Made by a program: the position numbers and the translations under genes
Part shown: positions 24,690 to 34,072 of the stretch, piece after piece
Layout of the letters: the number at the start of each line of letters is the position of its first letter
Numbering within the stretch: the stretch's first letter is position 1
From: Thermoflexales bacterium
GTDB lineage: Bacteria; Chloroflexota; Anaerolineae; J036; Brachytrichaceae
Direction: 5' to 3'
NCBI GenBank assembly: GCA_025057935.1
Contig: JANWUW010000071.1
Span: 1 to 64,000 of the forward strand
Length of the DNA: 64,000 nt
Notes under the pieces: model-generated
Database searches by the model: none
What the model was told of the DNA's origin: nothing
The model's input: the letters and a program-made list of their open reading frames with translations, nothing else

Positions 24690-24917
24690 CTACTGCGCGT
24701 TGAAGAGCAGCACATTCACGATCGCAAGGGCAAAGAAAGCAATTGCGGTGAGGATGGTTAAAGTGAAGAGCACGCGATCCACCCCGCGCCGAGTTTGATA
24801 CACGCTCTGCGCACCGCCAAATACACCGCCCAGCTCTTCGCCTCGCGATTGCAGCAGCACACCTGCAATGAGCGCAACGCCGAGGAGGATTTGCGCGATG
24901 CTCAAGAAGACGTTCAT
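24690..24917 (-). CDS. secG: Preprotein translocase subunit SecG
   Basis: This 75-residue protein has two membrane helices (LSIAQILLGVALIAGVLLQ and VLFTLTILTAIAFFALAIVNVLL). They flank the conserved cytoplasmic loop RGEELGGVFGGAQSVYQTRRGVDR, which is the SecG signature. SecG assists SecYE-SecA protein export. Length is normal. The frame continues upstream, but ATG 24917 is fixed by a consensus TATAAT ending 9 bases before it, so the message is probably leaderless. It is divergent from the CoA-binding gene and shares the same few bases for the promoter. Confidence 0.92.
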   Translation of the reverse strand: MNVFLSIAQILLGVALIAGVLLQSRGEELGGVFGGAQSVYQTRRGVDRVLFTLTILTAIAFFALAIVNVLLFNAQ

Positions 24918-24926
24918 GGCGGCGCG

Positions 24927-24934
24927 ATTATACT
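24927..24934. promoter_or_regulatory. Overlapping divergent -10 elements
   Basis: TATAAT on the minus strand (24927-24932) serves secG, ending 9 bases before its ATG. TATACT on the plus strand (24929-24934) lies 24 bases before the CoA-binding gene. The two hexamers overlap by 4 bases. Confidence 0.55.
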
Positions 24935-24958
24935 CACGCCATCGCAGGGACAACGCCC

Positions 24959-25465
24959 ATGGCAAAACTGATCCAAACGCCCGAAGAAGCCTTCGCGCTG
25001 CTGCTGCGCTATCGCCACATCGCCATGGTCGGCCTAAGCAGCAACCCGTACCGCCCGAGCCACTTCGCAGCCGTTTACATGCTCGCTGAGGGCTACAACA
25101 TCATTCCCATCAACCCGCGCGAGCGCGAAATCTTGGGAAGGAAGTCCTACCCTTCGCTCACCGAAGCCGCGCGCGAACATACCATCGAAATCGTGGATAT
25201 CTTCCGCAGCCCAAAGGATGTGCCGCCGATCGTAGAGGAAGCGATCGCCATCGGCGCCAAGGTGGTCTGGATGCAGCTTGGGATCGTGAACGAGGCAGCC
25301 GCACAGCGCGCGCTTGAGGCCGGGCTAGATGTGGTGATGGACCGCTGCGTCAAGCTCGAGCATGCGCGGTTCATGGGCGGTCAAAACCTAATTGGGTTGA
25401 ACACTGGCGTAATCAGCGCGCGCCGCTTGCGCTTGCAGCCAACGTGGCTCAACAGAGAGGGTTAA
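24959..25465 (+). CDS. CoA-binding domain protein (COG1832)
   Basis: This 168-residue protein has a single Rossmann CoA-binding domain like the N-terminal part of succinyl-CoA synthetase alpha. IAMVGLSSNPYRPSHFAAVYM is the nucleotide loop. IIPINPREREILGRKSYPSL and EIVDIFRSPKDVPPIVEEAI follow, then AKVVWMQLGIVNEAA and VMDRCVKLEH. These are diagnostic of the COG1832 family. The function is not established; a CoA or dinucleotide-binding regulatory role is assumed. Length is typical. It shares a divergent promoter with secG, and a membrane protein gene follows at 5 bases. Confidence 0.9.
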   Translation: MAKLIQTPEEAFALLLRYRHIAMVGLSSNPYRPSHFAAVYMLAEGYNIIPINPREREILGRKSYPSLTEAAREHTIEIVDIFRSPKDVPPIVEEAIAIGAKVVWMQLGIVNEAAAQRALEAGLDVVMDRCVKLEHARFMGGQNLIGLNTGVISARRLRLQPTWLNREG

Positions 25466-25470
25466 ATCCA

Positions 25471-26193
25471 ATGCGCGGGACGCCAAAGCTCATCTTGGAC
25501 ATCGTGATGGGCGCGATCGTGCCCCTGCTGATCTTGAACAATCTCACGCGCGTGGTCGGCGCGCCTGTGGCTTACGTTTGGGCAGCGCTCGTGCCAGTGG
25601 CGTACATCTTGCTCGATACGTTCATCTTCAGCCGCCGCTTCAACGCCATCACTACTTACGTGGCGCTTTCTGCTATCGCGCAAGGCGCGCTGGCGTTTTG
25701 GTTTGTTGATGGATGGCGTTACGCGCTCAAAGACACAGCGGGCTTGATCCTCGGCGCGCTGATCTTCTTCGGCTCGCTGGTGTTGCGCAAACCGATGATG
25801 CGCTTCTTCGCTGAGCAAGTGTTCCAGCCAGACACACCAGCGAAAGCTCAGGCGCTTCATCGCCTTTTCGCACAGCCCGCAGTGTGGCGCAGCTTGCTTC
25901 AAACCACGGCGATCCTCGGCGCTCAAAATGTACTGCTTGGCGCCTTCAACTTCATCCTCAATGTGAGCCTAGTGACCGCGCCGTTCGGCTCTGATCAGTT
26001 CAACTTCCAAGTGGGGCAAGTGAACGCGATCACGCGCGTTGCGTTCGTAGTGTTGAACTTCGGGGTGTTCGCTGTGGCTTTCTACCTGCTCTACCGCAGC
26101 ATCTTCAACGTGCTGCCGGTCGAGGAGGGCAAAAGCCCCTTCGATAGCGATTTCTGGGTGTTGATGGAGCGCGGCGGGCTGCTGAAGACGTAG
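25471..26193 (+). CDS. Polytopic membrane protein, VC0807-like
   Basis: This 240-residue protein has about six membrane segments. LDIVMGAIVPLLILNNL near the N-terminus and YILLDTFIFSRRFNAITTYVALSA resemble the VC0807 family of uncharacterised inner-membrane proteins. I know of no assigned function. ATG 25471 follows the CoA-binding gene by 5 bases and is likely co-transcribed. The last membrane segment (VVLNFGVFAVAFYLLYRSIF) is followed by a short soluble tail. Confidence 0.65.
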   Translation: MRGTPKLILDIVMGAIVPLLILNNLTRVVGAPVAYVWAALVPVAYILLDTFIFSRRFNAITTYVALSAIAQGALAFWFVDGWRYALKDTAGLILGALIFFGSLVLRKPMMRFFAEQVFQPDTPAKAQALHRLFAQPAVWRSLLQTTAILGAQNVLLGAFNFILNVSLVTAPFGSDQFNFQVGQVNAITRVAFVVLNFGVFAVAFYLLYRSIFNVLPVEEGKSPFDSDFWVLMERGGLLKT

Positions 26194-26349
26194 GGGGTGT
26201 GATTGCGCGCGCTGTCCGTGTGCACGCAGCCCTCCGCGATTGCGCCTATCGCGCCTGCACTGCAGGCTTCTTGCCCTCACCTCATCGGTTGCGCTCGCGC
26301 AGAAATAGAGCAGCGCACTCCGCGCGCATCGCCCGCGCGCTGCTAAAAC

Positions 26350-26355
26350 TATAAT
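26350..26355 (+). promoter_or_regulatory. -10 element for transketolase
   Basis: A consensus TATAAT ends 16 bases before ATG 26372 and only 4 bases before an in-frame GTG at 26360. This favours the ATG. The rest of the 178-base gap (26194-26371) shows no other feature. Confidence 0.6.
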
Positions 26356-26371
26356 CCTTGTGTCTCAAACC

Positions 26372-28384
26372 ATGTTGAACACTCCACTCGCTGTATCCAC
26401 TTACACTGCGCTCGATCAAGCCTGCGCCAACGCCATCCGCACGTTGACGCTAGACGCTGTCCAAACTGCAAACTCAGGACACCCCGGCATGCCGCTCGGC
26501 ATGGCAGACGTGGCTTGGGTGCTGTATTCGCGCTTCATGCGCTTCGATCCGAAAGCGCCGCGTTGGTTCAACCGCGATCGCTTCATCGTCTCAGCCGGAC
26601 ACGGTTCGATGTTGCCCTACTCCATCCTCTACCTCACTGGCTACGAGGCGATGACGCTGGACGAAATCAAGCGTTTCCGGCAATGGGGCAGCTTGACGCC
26701 CGGTCACCCTGAGAACCATCTCACACCTGGCATCGAGGTCACCACCGGTCCACTGGGCAGCGGCACAGCGAACTCGGTTGGCATGGCGCTCGCCGAGGCG
26801 TGGCTGGCAGCTAAGTACAACCGCCCTGGATTCAACGTGATTGACCACCACACCTACGCCATCGTCAGCGATGGCGACCTCGAAGAGGGGATCAGCCACG
26901 AAGCCGCTTCGCTTGCTGGGCACCTCGGCTTAGGTAAGCTGATCTGGCTTTACGACGACAACAGCGTCACCATCGACGGTCCCACATCGCTGGCGTACAG
27001 CGATGACGTGCCGAAGCGCTTCGAAGCATATGGTTGGCACGTGCAAACTGTGGATGCGCACGACATGGCAGCCGTCGAAGCTGCGCTACACGCCGCGCGC
27101 GCCGTCACCGACCGCCCAAGCTTGATCTGCTGCAAAAGCATCATCGGCAAGAGCATGCCCACGCGCCAGGGCACTCACAAAGCCCACAGCGACGCACCGG
27201 GCTGGGACGAAGTGAAAGCAGCAAAAGCGGCGCTCGGCGTTGACCCAGAGCGCACCTTCTATGTGCCTGACGAAGTGCTCGCAGCTTGGCGTGCAGTGGG
27301 CGAACGCGCCGCTCAAGCGCACAGAGCATGGGAAGCGCTCATGGAGCGCTACGCAGAAGCTTATCCTGACCTCGCGCGTGAGCTGCACGCTGTGATCGAG
27401 GGCGCGCTGCCGCCTGGATGGCAAGCCGGGCTTCCATCCTTCGATCCCAATGACAAGCCCATGGCAACCCGCGCCGCAAGCGGAATCGTGATCAACGCCC
27501 TTGTCGAGCGCATTCCGCAGTTGCTCGGCGGCTCGGCAGATCTCACCCCTTCGAACAACACACAACCCAAAGGCGCGAAGCCCCTCGCTCGTGGCGATTA
27601 CAGCGGTCGTTATATCCATTACGGCGTGCGCGAACATGCCATGGCGGGCATCATGAATGGCATGGCGCTGCACGGCGGCATCTTGCCTTATGGCGGGACG
27701 TTCCTTTGCTTCAGCGACTACATGCGCCCGGCAATTCGGCTCGCAGCGCTCAGCCACGCGCATGTGATTTTCGTGTTCACCCACGACAGCGTCGGACTCG
27801 GCGAAGATGGTCCTACTCACCAGCCCATCGAGCATCTCGCTAGCTTGCGCGCCATGCCCAATTTGCTCACGCTGCGCCCTGCAGACGCCAACGAGACTGT
27901 CGCCGCTTGGAAGGTCGCCGTAGAATGGAAGCGCGGTCCGGTTGCGCTCCTGTTATCGCGCCAAGCGCTGCCCATCCTGCCTAAGAAAGAAGGCTTCGAG
28001 CGCGGCGCCTACATTTTCCACGACGTGGACAACCCTCAGATACTGTTGGTGGCAAGCGGCTCAGAAGTGAGCTTGGCGCTTGATGCAGCCCGAGCTCTAG
28101 CAGAGCGCAACGTGCCCGCGCGCGTCATCTCAGTGCCGTCGTGGGAGTTGTTCGAGCTACAAGACGAAGCCTACAAGCGGACCATCTTCCCGCCCAACTT
28201 GCCCAAGGTTGTGATCGAAGCGGGCGTGTCGCAGGGCTGGCACAAATACACTGGTCCACTAGCGCGCTTCATCACCATAGATAATCGCTTCGGCGCCTCG
28301 GCGCCCTACAAAGACATCTTCAAGCACCTCGGATTCACTGTGGAGCACGTGGTCGAGGAGGCGCTTGCGTTGTTAGCAAGCTAG
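26372..28384 (+). CDS. tkt: Transketolase
   Basis: This 670-residue thiamine-diphosphate enzyme of the pentose phosphate pathway transfers two-carbon ketol units between sugar phosphates. The N-terminal domain has [20 protein letters not shown] and the ThDP-binding [10 protein letters not shown] motif (GDG followed by the metal-ligand Asn in DDNSVTIDG). The Pyr domain has the catalytic Glu in [20 protein letters not shown], plus [26 protein letters not shown]. The C-terminal domain ([16 protein letters not shown]) is complete. All invariant His residues appear present. Start ATG 26372 is preferred from the promoter position. It appears to be monocistronic. Confidence 0.97.
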   Translation: MLNTPLAVSTYTALDQACANAIRTLTLDAVQTANSGHPGMPLGMADVAWVLYSRFMRFDPKAPRWFNRDRFIVSAGHGSMLPYSILYLTGYEAMTLDEIKRFRQWGSLTPGHPENHLTPGIEVTTGPLGSGTANSVGMALAEAWLAAKYNRPGFNVIDHHTYAIVSDGDLEEGISHEAASLAGHLGLGKLIWLYDDNSVTIDGPTSLAYSDDVPKRFEAYGWHVQTVDAHDMAAVEAALHAARAVTDRPSLICCKSIIGKSMPTRQGTHKAHSDAPGWDEVKAAKAALGVDPERTFYVPDEVLAAWRAVGERAAQAHRAWEALMERYAEAYPDLARELHAVIEGALPPGWQAGLPSFDPNDKPMATRAASGIVINALVERIPQLLGGSADLTPSNNTQPKGAKPLARGDYSGRYIHYGVREHAMAGIMNGMALHGGILPYGGTFLCFSDYMRPAIRLAALSHAHVIFVFTHDSVGLGEDGPTHQPIEHLASLRAMPNLLTLRPADANETVAAWKVAVEWKRGPVALLLSRQALPILPKKEGFERGAYIFHDVDNPQILLVASGSEVSLALDAARALAERNVPARVISVPSWELFELQDEAYKRTIFPPNLPKVVIEAGVSQGWHKYTGPLARFITIDNRFGASAPYKDIFKHLGFTVEHVVEEALALLAS

Positions 28385-28390
28385 CGCGGT

Positions 28391-29155
28391 TCAAGTCAAA
28401 GCGCCATCGCGGCTGCCCTCTGCCAACAGTTCGCGCACGCGCGCCACGAGGTACCCGAACGCTGGCTCACTTTCCACTGCCCACACGCGCGGTCGCGCAA
28501 GAGGGACACGCACTTCGCCAACAGGATGGCCGGGGCGCGCGCTGCTCACGATCACGCGATCAGCGATGAAGATCGCCTCGCCGATGTCGTGCGTCACCAT
28601 CACCAACGCCATGCCGAATCGAGTGGCGAGGCGGTCAACAAGCGCAGTGAGGCTTTCGCGCGTGAGCGCGTCGAGTGCGCCAAACGGCTCGTCAAGTAAG
28701 AGAAGCGGCGGCGCAGTGATCAGCGCACGCGCTAGCGCGACGCGCTGCGCCATGCCGCCGCTTAGCGTGTGCGGCTTGGCATGCTCGAACCCGCTCAAGC
28801 CCACCTCTTGCAAGAGCGCGCTCGGGTCAAGCGCGCGCCGACCGCGCAGCGCACGCATCTCAAGCGGAAGCGTCACGTTTTGCAACACAGTGCGCCAAGG
28901 TAGCAGCGTCGGCTCTTGAAACATCAAGCCAATCGCCGCGTTTGGCTCTTCGACGGGGCGACCCTTGAAGCACACGCGCCCCTCAGTAGGGCGGAGCAAC
29001 CCAGCGAGCACACGTAACAACGTACTCTTGCCACATCCGCTTGGTCCGACGATCGCCACGCGCTCGCCGGGTTGCACCTGAAGCGAAAAGCGCCGCAGCG
29101 CCTCAACGCCGTTGGGGTAGACGTGAGTGACGTCCTCGGCGACGAGCAAGCTCAC
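28391..29155 (-). CDS. ABC transporter ATP-binding protein of the FMN-riboswitch importer
   Basis: This 254-residue cytoplasmic ATPase is of the SsuB/TauB/ThiZ type. Walker A is GPSGCGKST, the Q-loop is [11 protein letters not shown], the signature [15 protein letters not shown], Walker [13 protein letters not shown] and the H-loop [11 protein letters not shown] 29155 overlaps the stop of the substrate-binding protein by 4 bases (GTGA); longer starts would run far into that gene. It energises the importer encoded by the two upstream genes. The operon-level riboswitch points to a flavin rather than to nitrate, taurine or thiamine precursor, which the family alone would also allow. Confidence 0.92.
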   Translation of the reverse strand: MSLLVAEDVTHVYPNGVEALRRFSLQVQPGERVAIVGPSGCGKSTLLRVLAGLLRPTEGRVCFKGRPVEEPNAAIGLMFQEPTLLPWRTVLQNVTLPLEMRALRGRRALDPSALLQEVGLSGFEHAKPHTLSGGMAQRVALARALITAPPLLLLDEPFGALDALTRESLTALVDRLATRFGMALVMVTHDIGEAIFIADRVIVSSARPGHPVGEVRVPLARPRVWAVESEPAFGYLVARVRELLAEGSRDGALT

Positions 29156-30141
29156 GGCAGCAGCGCGTTTGTGAAGTACTCGTTCGGGTCGCGCAGTGCG
29201 CTGATCTGCCCCATCTCGAGCAACGTGCGTTGTGTGAAATCCCACGCCTCAGCAGACGAAGCGCCAAGCCGCTGCGCTTTCATCAAGTCGATCGTTGCCA
29301 GCAGCACGCGCTTTTGCACTGGGTCTTCGGGCGAGAGTCCTTCAACGAACTTGGCGCTGATGCGCAAGGCAGCGTCGGGATCGTTGATGGTGTCCTGAAT
29401 GCCGCGCAGCAGCGCGCGCACCATCCCGCGTGCCAACGCTGGGCGCTCGCTCAATGTGCGCTCGTTGGTGACCAAGCCGTTCGCCACCAGGTTCACTGCA
29501 TCGCCGACGAAGAAAACGTTGACTGGGTAACCACCCGCTTCCAACACGATCGGCTCATTCACAATGTAGCCTACTGCTGCATCCACTTGCCCTTGCTGCA
29601 CGGCTGCGACTTGGGTGAAGCCAATCTCGCGCACGTTCACATCCTGCTCGTTCAAGCCGTTCACTTTAAGGAAAGCGCGCCAGCCAACGTAGGTGGCGCC
29701 GAAGAAACCCGGCAAACCTACCGTCTTGCTGCGCAAATCAGCAGGCGTGGTGATGCCCTTCTCTTTCAAGCTGAAGACAGCGATGGGAAACTTTTGGTAC
29801 CAAGCAGCGATGTACTTCACGGGCAAGCCCTGCGCGCGCGCCAACACCACTTGCTCACCGCTCGCGACTGTGAACGGCAGCTCGCCTGCGCCGACCAGCT
29901 TCATGCCGTCGGTCTCGAAGCTGTAATCGAATGAAAGCGCGATGCCTTCCTCGGCGAAGTAACCGCGTTCGACCGCGACGTAGAACGGCGCGAATTGCAC
30001 GTTGGGGATGTAGCCCATCGGCAGCCGAATCTGCTCGACGGCTGGAGTGGGTGGCGGCGCGGGCGGCGGCACAGGCACAGCACAACTCGCCAACGCCACC
30101 GTCAGCACGAAACCAACAAAACTCGTCTTCTTCCAGCGCAT
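29152..30141 (-). CDS. ribY: Riboflavin-type ABC transporter substrate-binding protein (NMT1/THI5-like)
   Basis: This 329-residue lipoprotein has a signal peptide with lipobox ALASC, a Pro-rich linker, then an NMT1/THI5-like periplasmic-binding fold (LPMGYIPNVQFAPFYVAVERGYFAEEGI). ELPFTVASGEQVVLARAQGLPVKYIAA is the usual following segment. Such proteins bind thiamine precursors, nitrate, sulfonates or, in the RibXY system, riboflavin. The upstream FMN riboswitch makes a flavin ligand the best reading. ATG 30141 has a good Shine-Dalgarno (GAGGTG) about 9 bases upstream. It lies 46 bases after the permease gene and overlaps the ATPase gene. Confidence 0.85.
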   Translation of the reverse strand: MRWKKTSFVGFVLTVALASCAVPVPPPAPPPTPAVEQIRLPMGYIPNVQFAPFYVAVERGYFAEEGIALSFDYSFETDGMKLVGAGELPFTVASGEQVVLARAQGLPVKYIAAWYQKFPIAVFSLKEKGITTPADLRSKTVGLPGFFGATYVGWRAFLKVNGLNEQDVNVREIGFTQVAAVQQGQVDAAVGYIVNEPIVLEAGGYPVNVFFVGDAVNLVANGLVTNERTLSERPALARGMVRALLRGIQDTINDPDAALRISAKFVEGLSPEDPVQKRVLLATIDLMKAQRLGASSAEAWDFTQRTLLEMGQISALRDPNEYFTNALLP

Positions 30142-30187
30142 ATCTCTGCACACCTCTCAAAGCAACTTCTGCGTATCAGCTACATCG

Positions 30188-30976
30188 TCAGCCCAGCAAC
30201 ACGCGGCGCTCTACAATACGCACGAGGGCATAGAGCGCGAGCGCCAACACAATGGTGACGATCACGCTGACCATGACGAGCGGCGTGTCGTAGGTGCCGC
30301 TGCCAAGGCTGACGAGGAACCCTAATCCACGACTGGCGCTGAGGAACTCCCCGGCGATGGCGCCGACCATGGAAAGCGTCACGCTCACGCGCAAGCCAGC
30401 GAACACAAACGGCAGCGCAGCGGGCAACTCCAGCTTTGTGAATGTTTCGAAGGCGTTAGCTTGCATCGCGCGAAAGAGATCGCGCAGCACCGCCGGCGCA
30501 CTGCGCAAGCCAGTCATGATGTTGATCGCCATGGGGAAAAACACCACCAGCGCGCACACCACGGCTTTGGCTAATGTGCCGTTCCCGAACCAGATGAAGA
30601 TCAGCGGCGCCACCGCCACAAACGGAACGCCCTGCGAAGCAATGACGAAAGGCGAAAGCAACCGCTCAGCCAATGCTGACTTCGCCATCGGCACGCCGAG
30701 GAGAAACGCTGCCAAGCTGCCCAGTATCAGCCCGAGAAGCGCCTCAGAGAGGGTGACAAGCGCGTGAAACAGCAGCGTACCGTCGAGAAGTTTGTGCCAG
30801 GCACGCACGAGCACTGCGGCTGGGCTGGGCAAGATAAACGGCGGATAATGCTGCGCGAGCCAGTGCCACGCAAGCAAAGTCGCGCCTAGGCTGATCAGGG
30901 GTGCCCAGCGCAGCCAACCTTCCAGCTTTGCTGGCGATGCTGGGCGCGTTGGCGCCCAACGTTGAGCAATATGCAT
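30188..30976 (-). CDS. ribX: Riboflavin-type ABC transporter permease
   Basis: This 262-residue inner-membrane permease is of the SsuC/ThiX type with about six helices. The coupling (EAA) loop is DLFRAMQANAFETFTKLELPAALPFVFAGLRVS. PSPAAVLVRAWHKLL at the N-terminus and SQGVPFVAVAPLIFIWFG are typical of this importer group. ATG 30976 is chosen: it falls immediately after the riboswitch terminator's U-tract, whereas the longer open frame would start inside the regulatory leader. It is the first gene of the ribX-ribY-ATPase operon controlled by FMN. Confidence 0.87.
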   Translation of the reverse strand: MHIAQRWAPTRPASPAKLEGWLRWAPLISLGATLLAWHWLAQHYPPFILPSPAAVLVRAWHKLLDGTLLFHALVTLSEALLGLILGSLAAFLLGVPMAKSALAERLLSPFVIASQGVPFVAVAPLIFIWFGNGTLAKAVVCALVVFFPMAINIMTGLRSAPAVLRDLFRAMQANAFETFTKLELPAALPFVFAGLRVSVTLSMVGAIAGEFLSASRGLGFLVSLGSGTYDTPLVMVSVIVTIVLALALYALVRIVERRVLLG

Positions 30977-30978
30977 AC

Positions 30979-31015
30979 AAAAAGCCCCGAAGCTTTCAAA
31001 CACGCGCTTCGGGGC
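30979..31015 (-). terminator. Intrinsic terminator in the FMN riboswitch leader
   Basis: On the minus strand GCCCCGAAGC (31015-31006) pairs perfectly with GCTTCGGGGC (30993-30984) across a 12-base loop and is followed by TTTTT (30983-30979). The permease ATG begins 2 bases further on, so the hairpin may also hide the ribosome-binding site. The left arm is complementary to the aptamer's own CTTCGGGGC. Confidence 0.85.
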
Positions 31016-31115
31016 AAGGCATAGCGAAAGCCAAAGTTCTTGAGAAGCGGAGAGCAAGGCGTAGCTCGCCTTCAAGGCTACGCCGAGCTTCACCGCACCT
31101 CGATCGTACGCTATG

Positions 31116-31238
31116 ACCGCCTTCTTTACATCCCGACTGTCACGGTCGGCCCCGGAGTTTCACCGGATCCTGCGTGCCTCTCAACACGCTCGTGGGCTAT
31201 ACCACCGATCGGGAATTGCACCCTGCCCCGAAGACGGT
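31116..31238 (-). promoter_or_regulatory. FMN riboswitch (RFN element)
   Basis: The minus strand reads as a near-consensus FMN aptamer: CTTCGGGGCAGGGTG, then AATTCCCGATCGGTGGT, TATAGCCCACGAGC, GGATCCGGTGAAACTCCGG, GGCCGACCGTGACAGTC and GGGATGTAAAGAAGG. P1 pairs ACCGTCTTC (31238-31230) with GAAGGCGGT (31124-31116), with one G-U pair. In this class FMN binding represses flavin synthesis or uptake genes. The window shows no rib biosynthesis gene, only an ABC importer downstream. Confidence 0.95.
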
Positions 31239-31256
31239 GTTTGTCATTTTGCTGCA

Positions 31257-31262
31257 ATTGTA
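31257..31262 (-). promoter_or_regulatory. -10 element for the riboswitch operon
   Basis: TACAAT on the minus strand lies 18 bases before the aptamer P1, placing the start point a few bases ahead of it. No good -35 is seen. Bases 31263-31356 on the plus side hold only the leader of the DUF454 gene; I see nothing else there. Confidence 0.55.
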
Positions 31263-31356
31263 CTGCGACAAGATGGGGATGAGAGGAGCTCCGATGAACT
31301 TCCTATTTCCGTCTTACAAGCTGTGGTAACTTTTGAGTAGCAGAGGTGACGCCACC

Positions 31357-31809
31357 ATGCTGCGAGCTTGGATCGAGCGTAGCTTTCAAGCATTGCTGCG
31401 CGAGTGGCAGCACCACACGAACCCGGCGCGTCATCGACCTTTGCCCATCGCGCCAGCCGCAAGCCCCACACAGCGGCTTGGTTTCTTCTTCGCGGGCGTG
31501 GTATTGCTGTCCATCGGCGGTGTGGGCTGGCTCACGCCGATCATGCCCACTTGGCCTTTCGTGCTCGCAGCGCTGTTTTGCTTCGCGCGCGCTTCGAATC
31601 GCTTGCGGTGCTGGTTGATGCACAACCGCGTGATGATGAGCGTGTACAGCCTTGTGCGCAGCCGCCCCGAGCCAGTGTTTGTCCTCGCGCGTCGCCTCAT
31701 ACATTGGCTCAGCGGCGCTCACGAGGGCGACGAGCATGCCTATGCAACCTCTTGTGCTGAGACTAAGAAATCCTTAACCGCGTTGCAACGAAAAGTTGAG
31801 CGAATCTAA
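31357..31809 (+). CDS. DUF454 family membrane protein (YbaN-like)
   Basis: This 150-residue protein has a basic N-terminal third, then GFFFAGVVLLSIGGVGWLTPIMPTWPFVLAALFCFARASNRL. That is the DUF454/YbaN pattern: helix, LGxxGxxLPxxPTxPFxLLAAxCFARSS. It is an inner-membrane protein with no assigned function. About 40 extra residues at the N-terminus compared with E. coli YbaN are predicted cytoplasmic. ATG 31357 has GAGGTG 8 bases upstream. It is divergent from the riboswitch operon. Confidence 0.8.
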   Translation: MLRAWIERSFQALLREWQHHTNPARHRPLPIAPAASPTQRLGFFFAGVVLLSIGGVGWLTPIMPTWPFVLAALFCFARASNRLRCWLMHNRVMMSVYSLVRSRPEPVFVLARRLIHWLSGAHEGDEHAYATSCAETKKSLTALQRKVERI

Positions 31810-31891
31810 AATGCATAAAGGATAAGCGCCACGACTGCGCATTGCAAACCGAGGACAAAACTTTGACCGAGAACGAAAGGAGGATGCACAC

Positions 31892-32152
31892 ATGGAGCTC
31901 ATCAAGGTCGCTGCGACCTCCCGCTCAACAGCCGTGGCAGGCGCCATTGCCGGCGTTGTGCGCGAGCATGGTCGTGCTGAAGTGCAGGCGATCGGCGCCG
32001 GGGCAGTGAACCAAGCCATTAAGGCTGCTGCGATTGCGCGCAACTACCTGCTGCTCGACGGGATCAACGTGGTGGTGATCCCGTCGTTCGGCGAGGTGGA
32101 CATTGACGGCGCAGAGCGCACGGCGATCCGCTTGACCATTGAGCCGCGGTAA
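31892..32152 (+). CDS. spoVS: Stage V sporulation protein S family protein
   Basis: This 86-residue protein has a single SpoVS (Alba-like fold) domain: LIKVAATSRSTAVAGAIAGVVRE, then VQAIGAGAVNQAIKAAAIARNYL and a final IDGAERTAIRLTIEPR. SpoVS works in Bacillus spore-coat assembly, but orthologs are found in many non-sporulating Chloroflexota and Deinococcus-Thermus, where nucleic-acid binding is suspected. It is the exact family length. A near-perfect Shine-Dalgarno (AAAGGAGG) lies about 8 bases upstream, and a TAAAAT box at 31807-31812 would give a leader of roughly 70 bases, unlike the leaderless neighbours. This suggests high translation. Confidence 0.95.
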   Translation: MELIKVAATSRSTAVAGAIAGVVREHGRAEVQAIGAGAVNQAIKAAAIARNYLLLDGINVVVIPSFGEVDIDGAERTAIRLTIEPR

Positions 32153-32288
32153 ACGGCTGTCGCGCGAGGCCCTGCAGCACAGCAACGCGAGCCAACACAC
32201 AAAAGAGCGCACACTCTGCACAGAGGGGATGTGAGTCGGGCTGAGCGTGCGTGAATGCGCCCTCACGCCTGAGCGCGGCATAGAATAG

Positions 32289-33617
<1,329 letters not shown>

Positions 33618-33633
33618 GCCGCCGAGAGGACGC

Positions 33634-34068
33634 ATGCGTTTTGTGGGCGCTGCGCTTGCCGTCGGAGTGCTTTTGAGCACGTTAGGCTGTTGGGCAAGCC
33701 CAACCGCGCCTCAACCTGTAGCCACGATTAACCCTTTCGTCACGTTTGAGACCACGACAATCGAGGAAACAGAGTACGACCAAGTGGCGCAGCCCATCAC
33801 TCTGCTTGAGTTCTACGCAGAGTGGTGCGCAGTGTGCAAGCGCACAGCGCCGCTCGTGCAGCGGCTGCGCAAAGAGTTCGGCGATCGCGTGATCTTCGCC
33901 TCATACGACGTGGATCAGCCTGCCAGCGCGGAGTGGGTGCGCGCCTACCGCGTTGTCGGCGTGCCCACTTACGTGCTGCTAGACGGCAAGCAAACTGTGC
34001 TTGCACGCATTAGCGGTGCCTTCGATTACGCGACGATGCGCGCGCGGCTAGAGCGCTACACGCGCTGA
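33634..34068 (+). CDS. Thioredoxin-domain lipoprotein
   Basis: This 144-residue exported protein has a signal peptide with lipobox LSTLGC. After a short linker comes a thioredoxin fold with the redox motif WCAVC in FYAEWCAVCKRTAPLVQRL, then the cis-Pro in VVGVPTYVLL. The CAVC form differs from the thioredoxin CGPC and resembles TlpA- or DsbD-gamma-like proteins that deliver electrons outside the membrane. A role in cytochrome or disulfide maturation is inferred. It starts 16 bases after the enolase stop, and the next membrane gene follows at 4 bases. Confidence 0.86.
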   Translation: MRFVGAALAVGVLLSTLGCWASPTAPQPVATINPFVTFETTTIEETEYDQVAQPITLLEFYAEWCAVCKRTAPLVQRLRKEFGDRVIFASYDVDQPASAEWVRAYRVVGVPTYVLLDGKQTVLARISGAFDYATMRARLERYTR

Positions 34069-34072
34069 ACTC

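Noticed and set aside
26360-26371. GTG 26360 as the transketolase start
   Set aside because: It lies only 4 bases after a consensus TATAAT and so would be at or before the transcription start; ATG 26372 is more likely.
31116-31238. TPP riboswitch, because the binding protein looks THI5-like
   Set aside because: The conserved blocks match the FMN aptamer throughout, and the TPP core (CTGAGA and ACCTGATCTGGATAATGCC) is absent.
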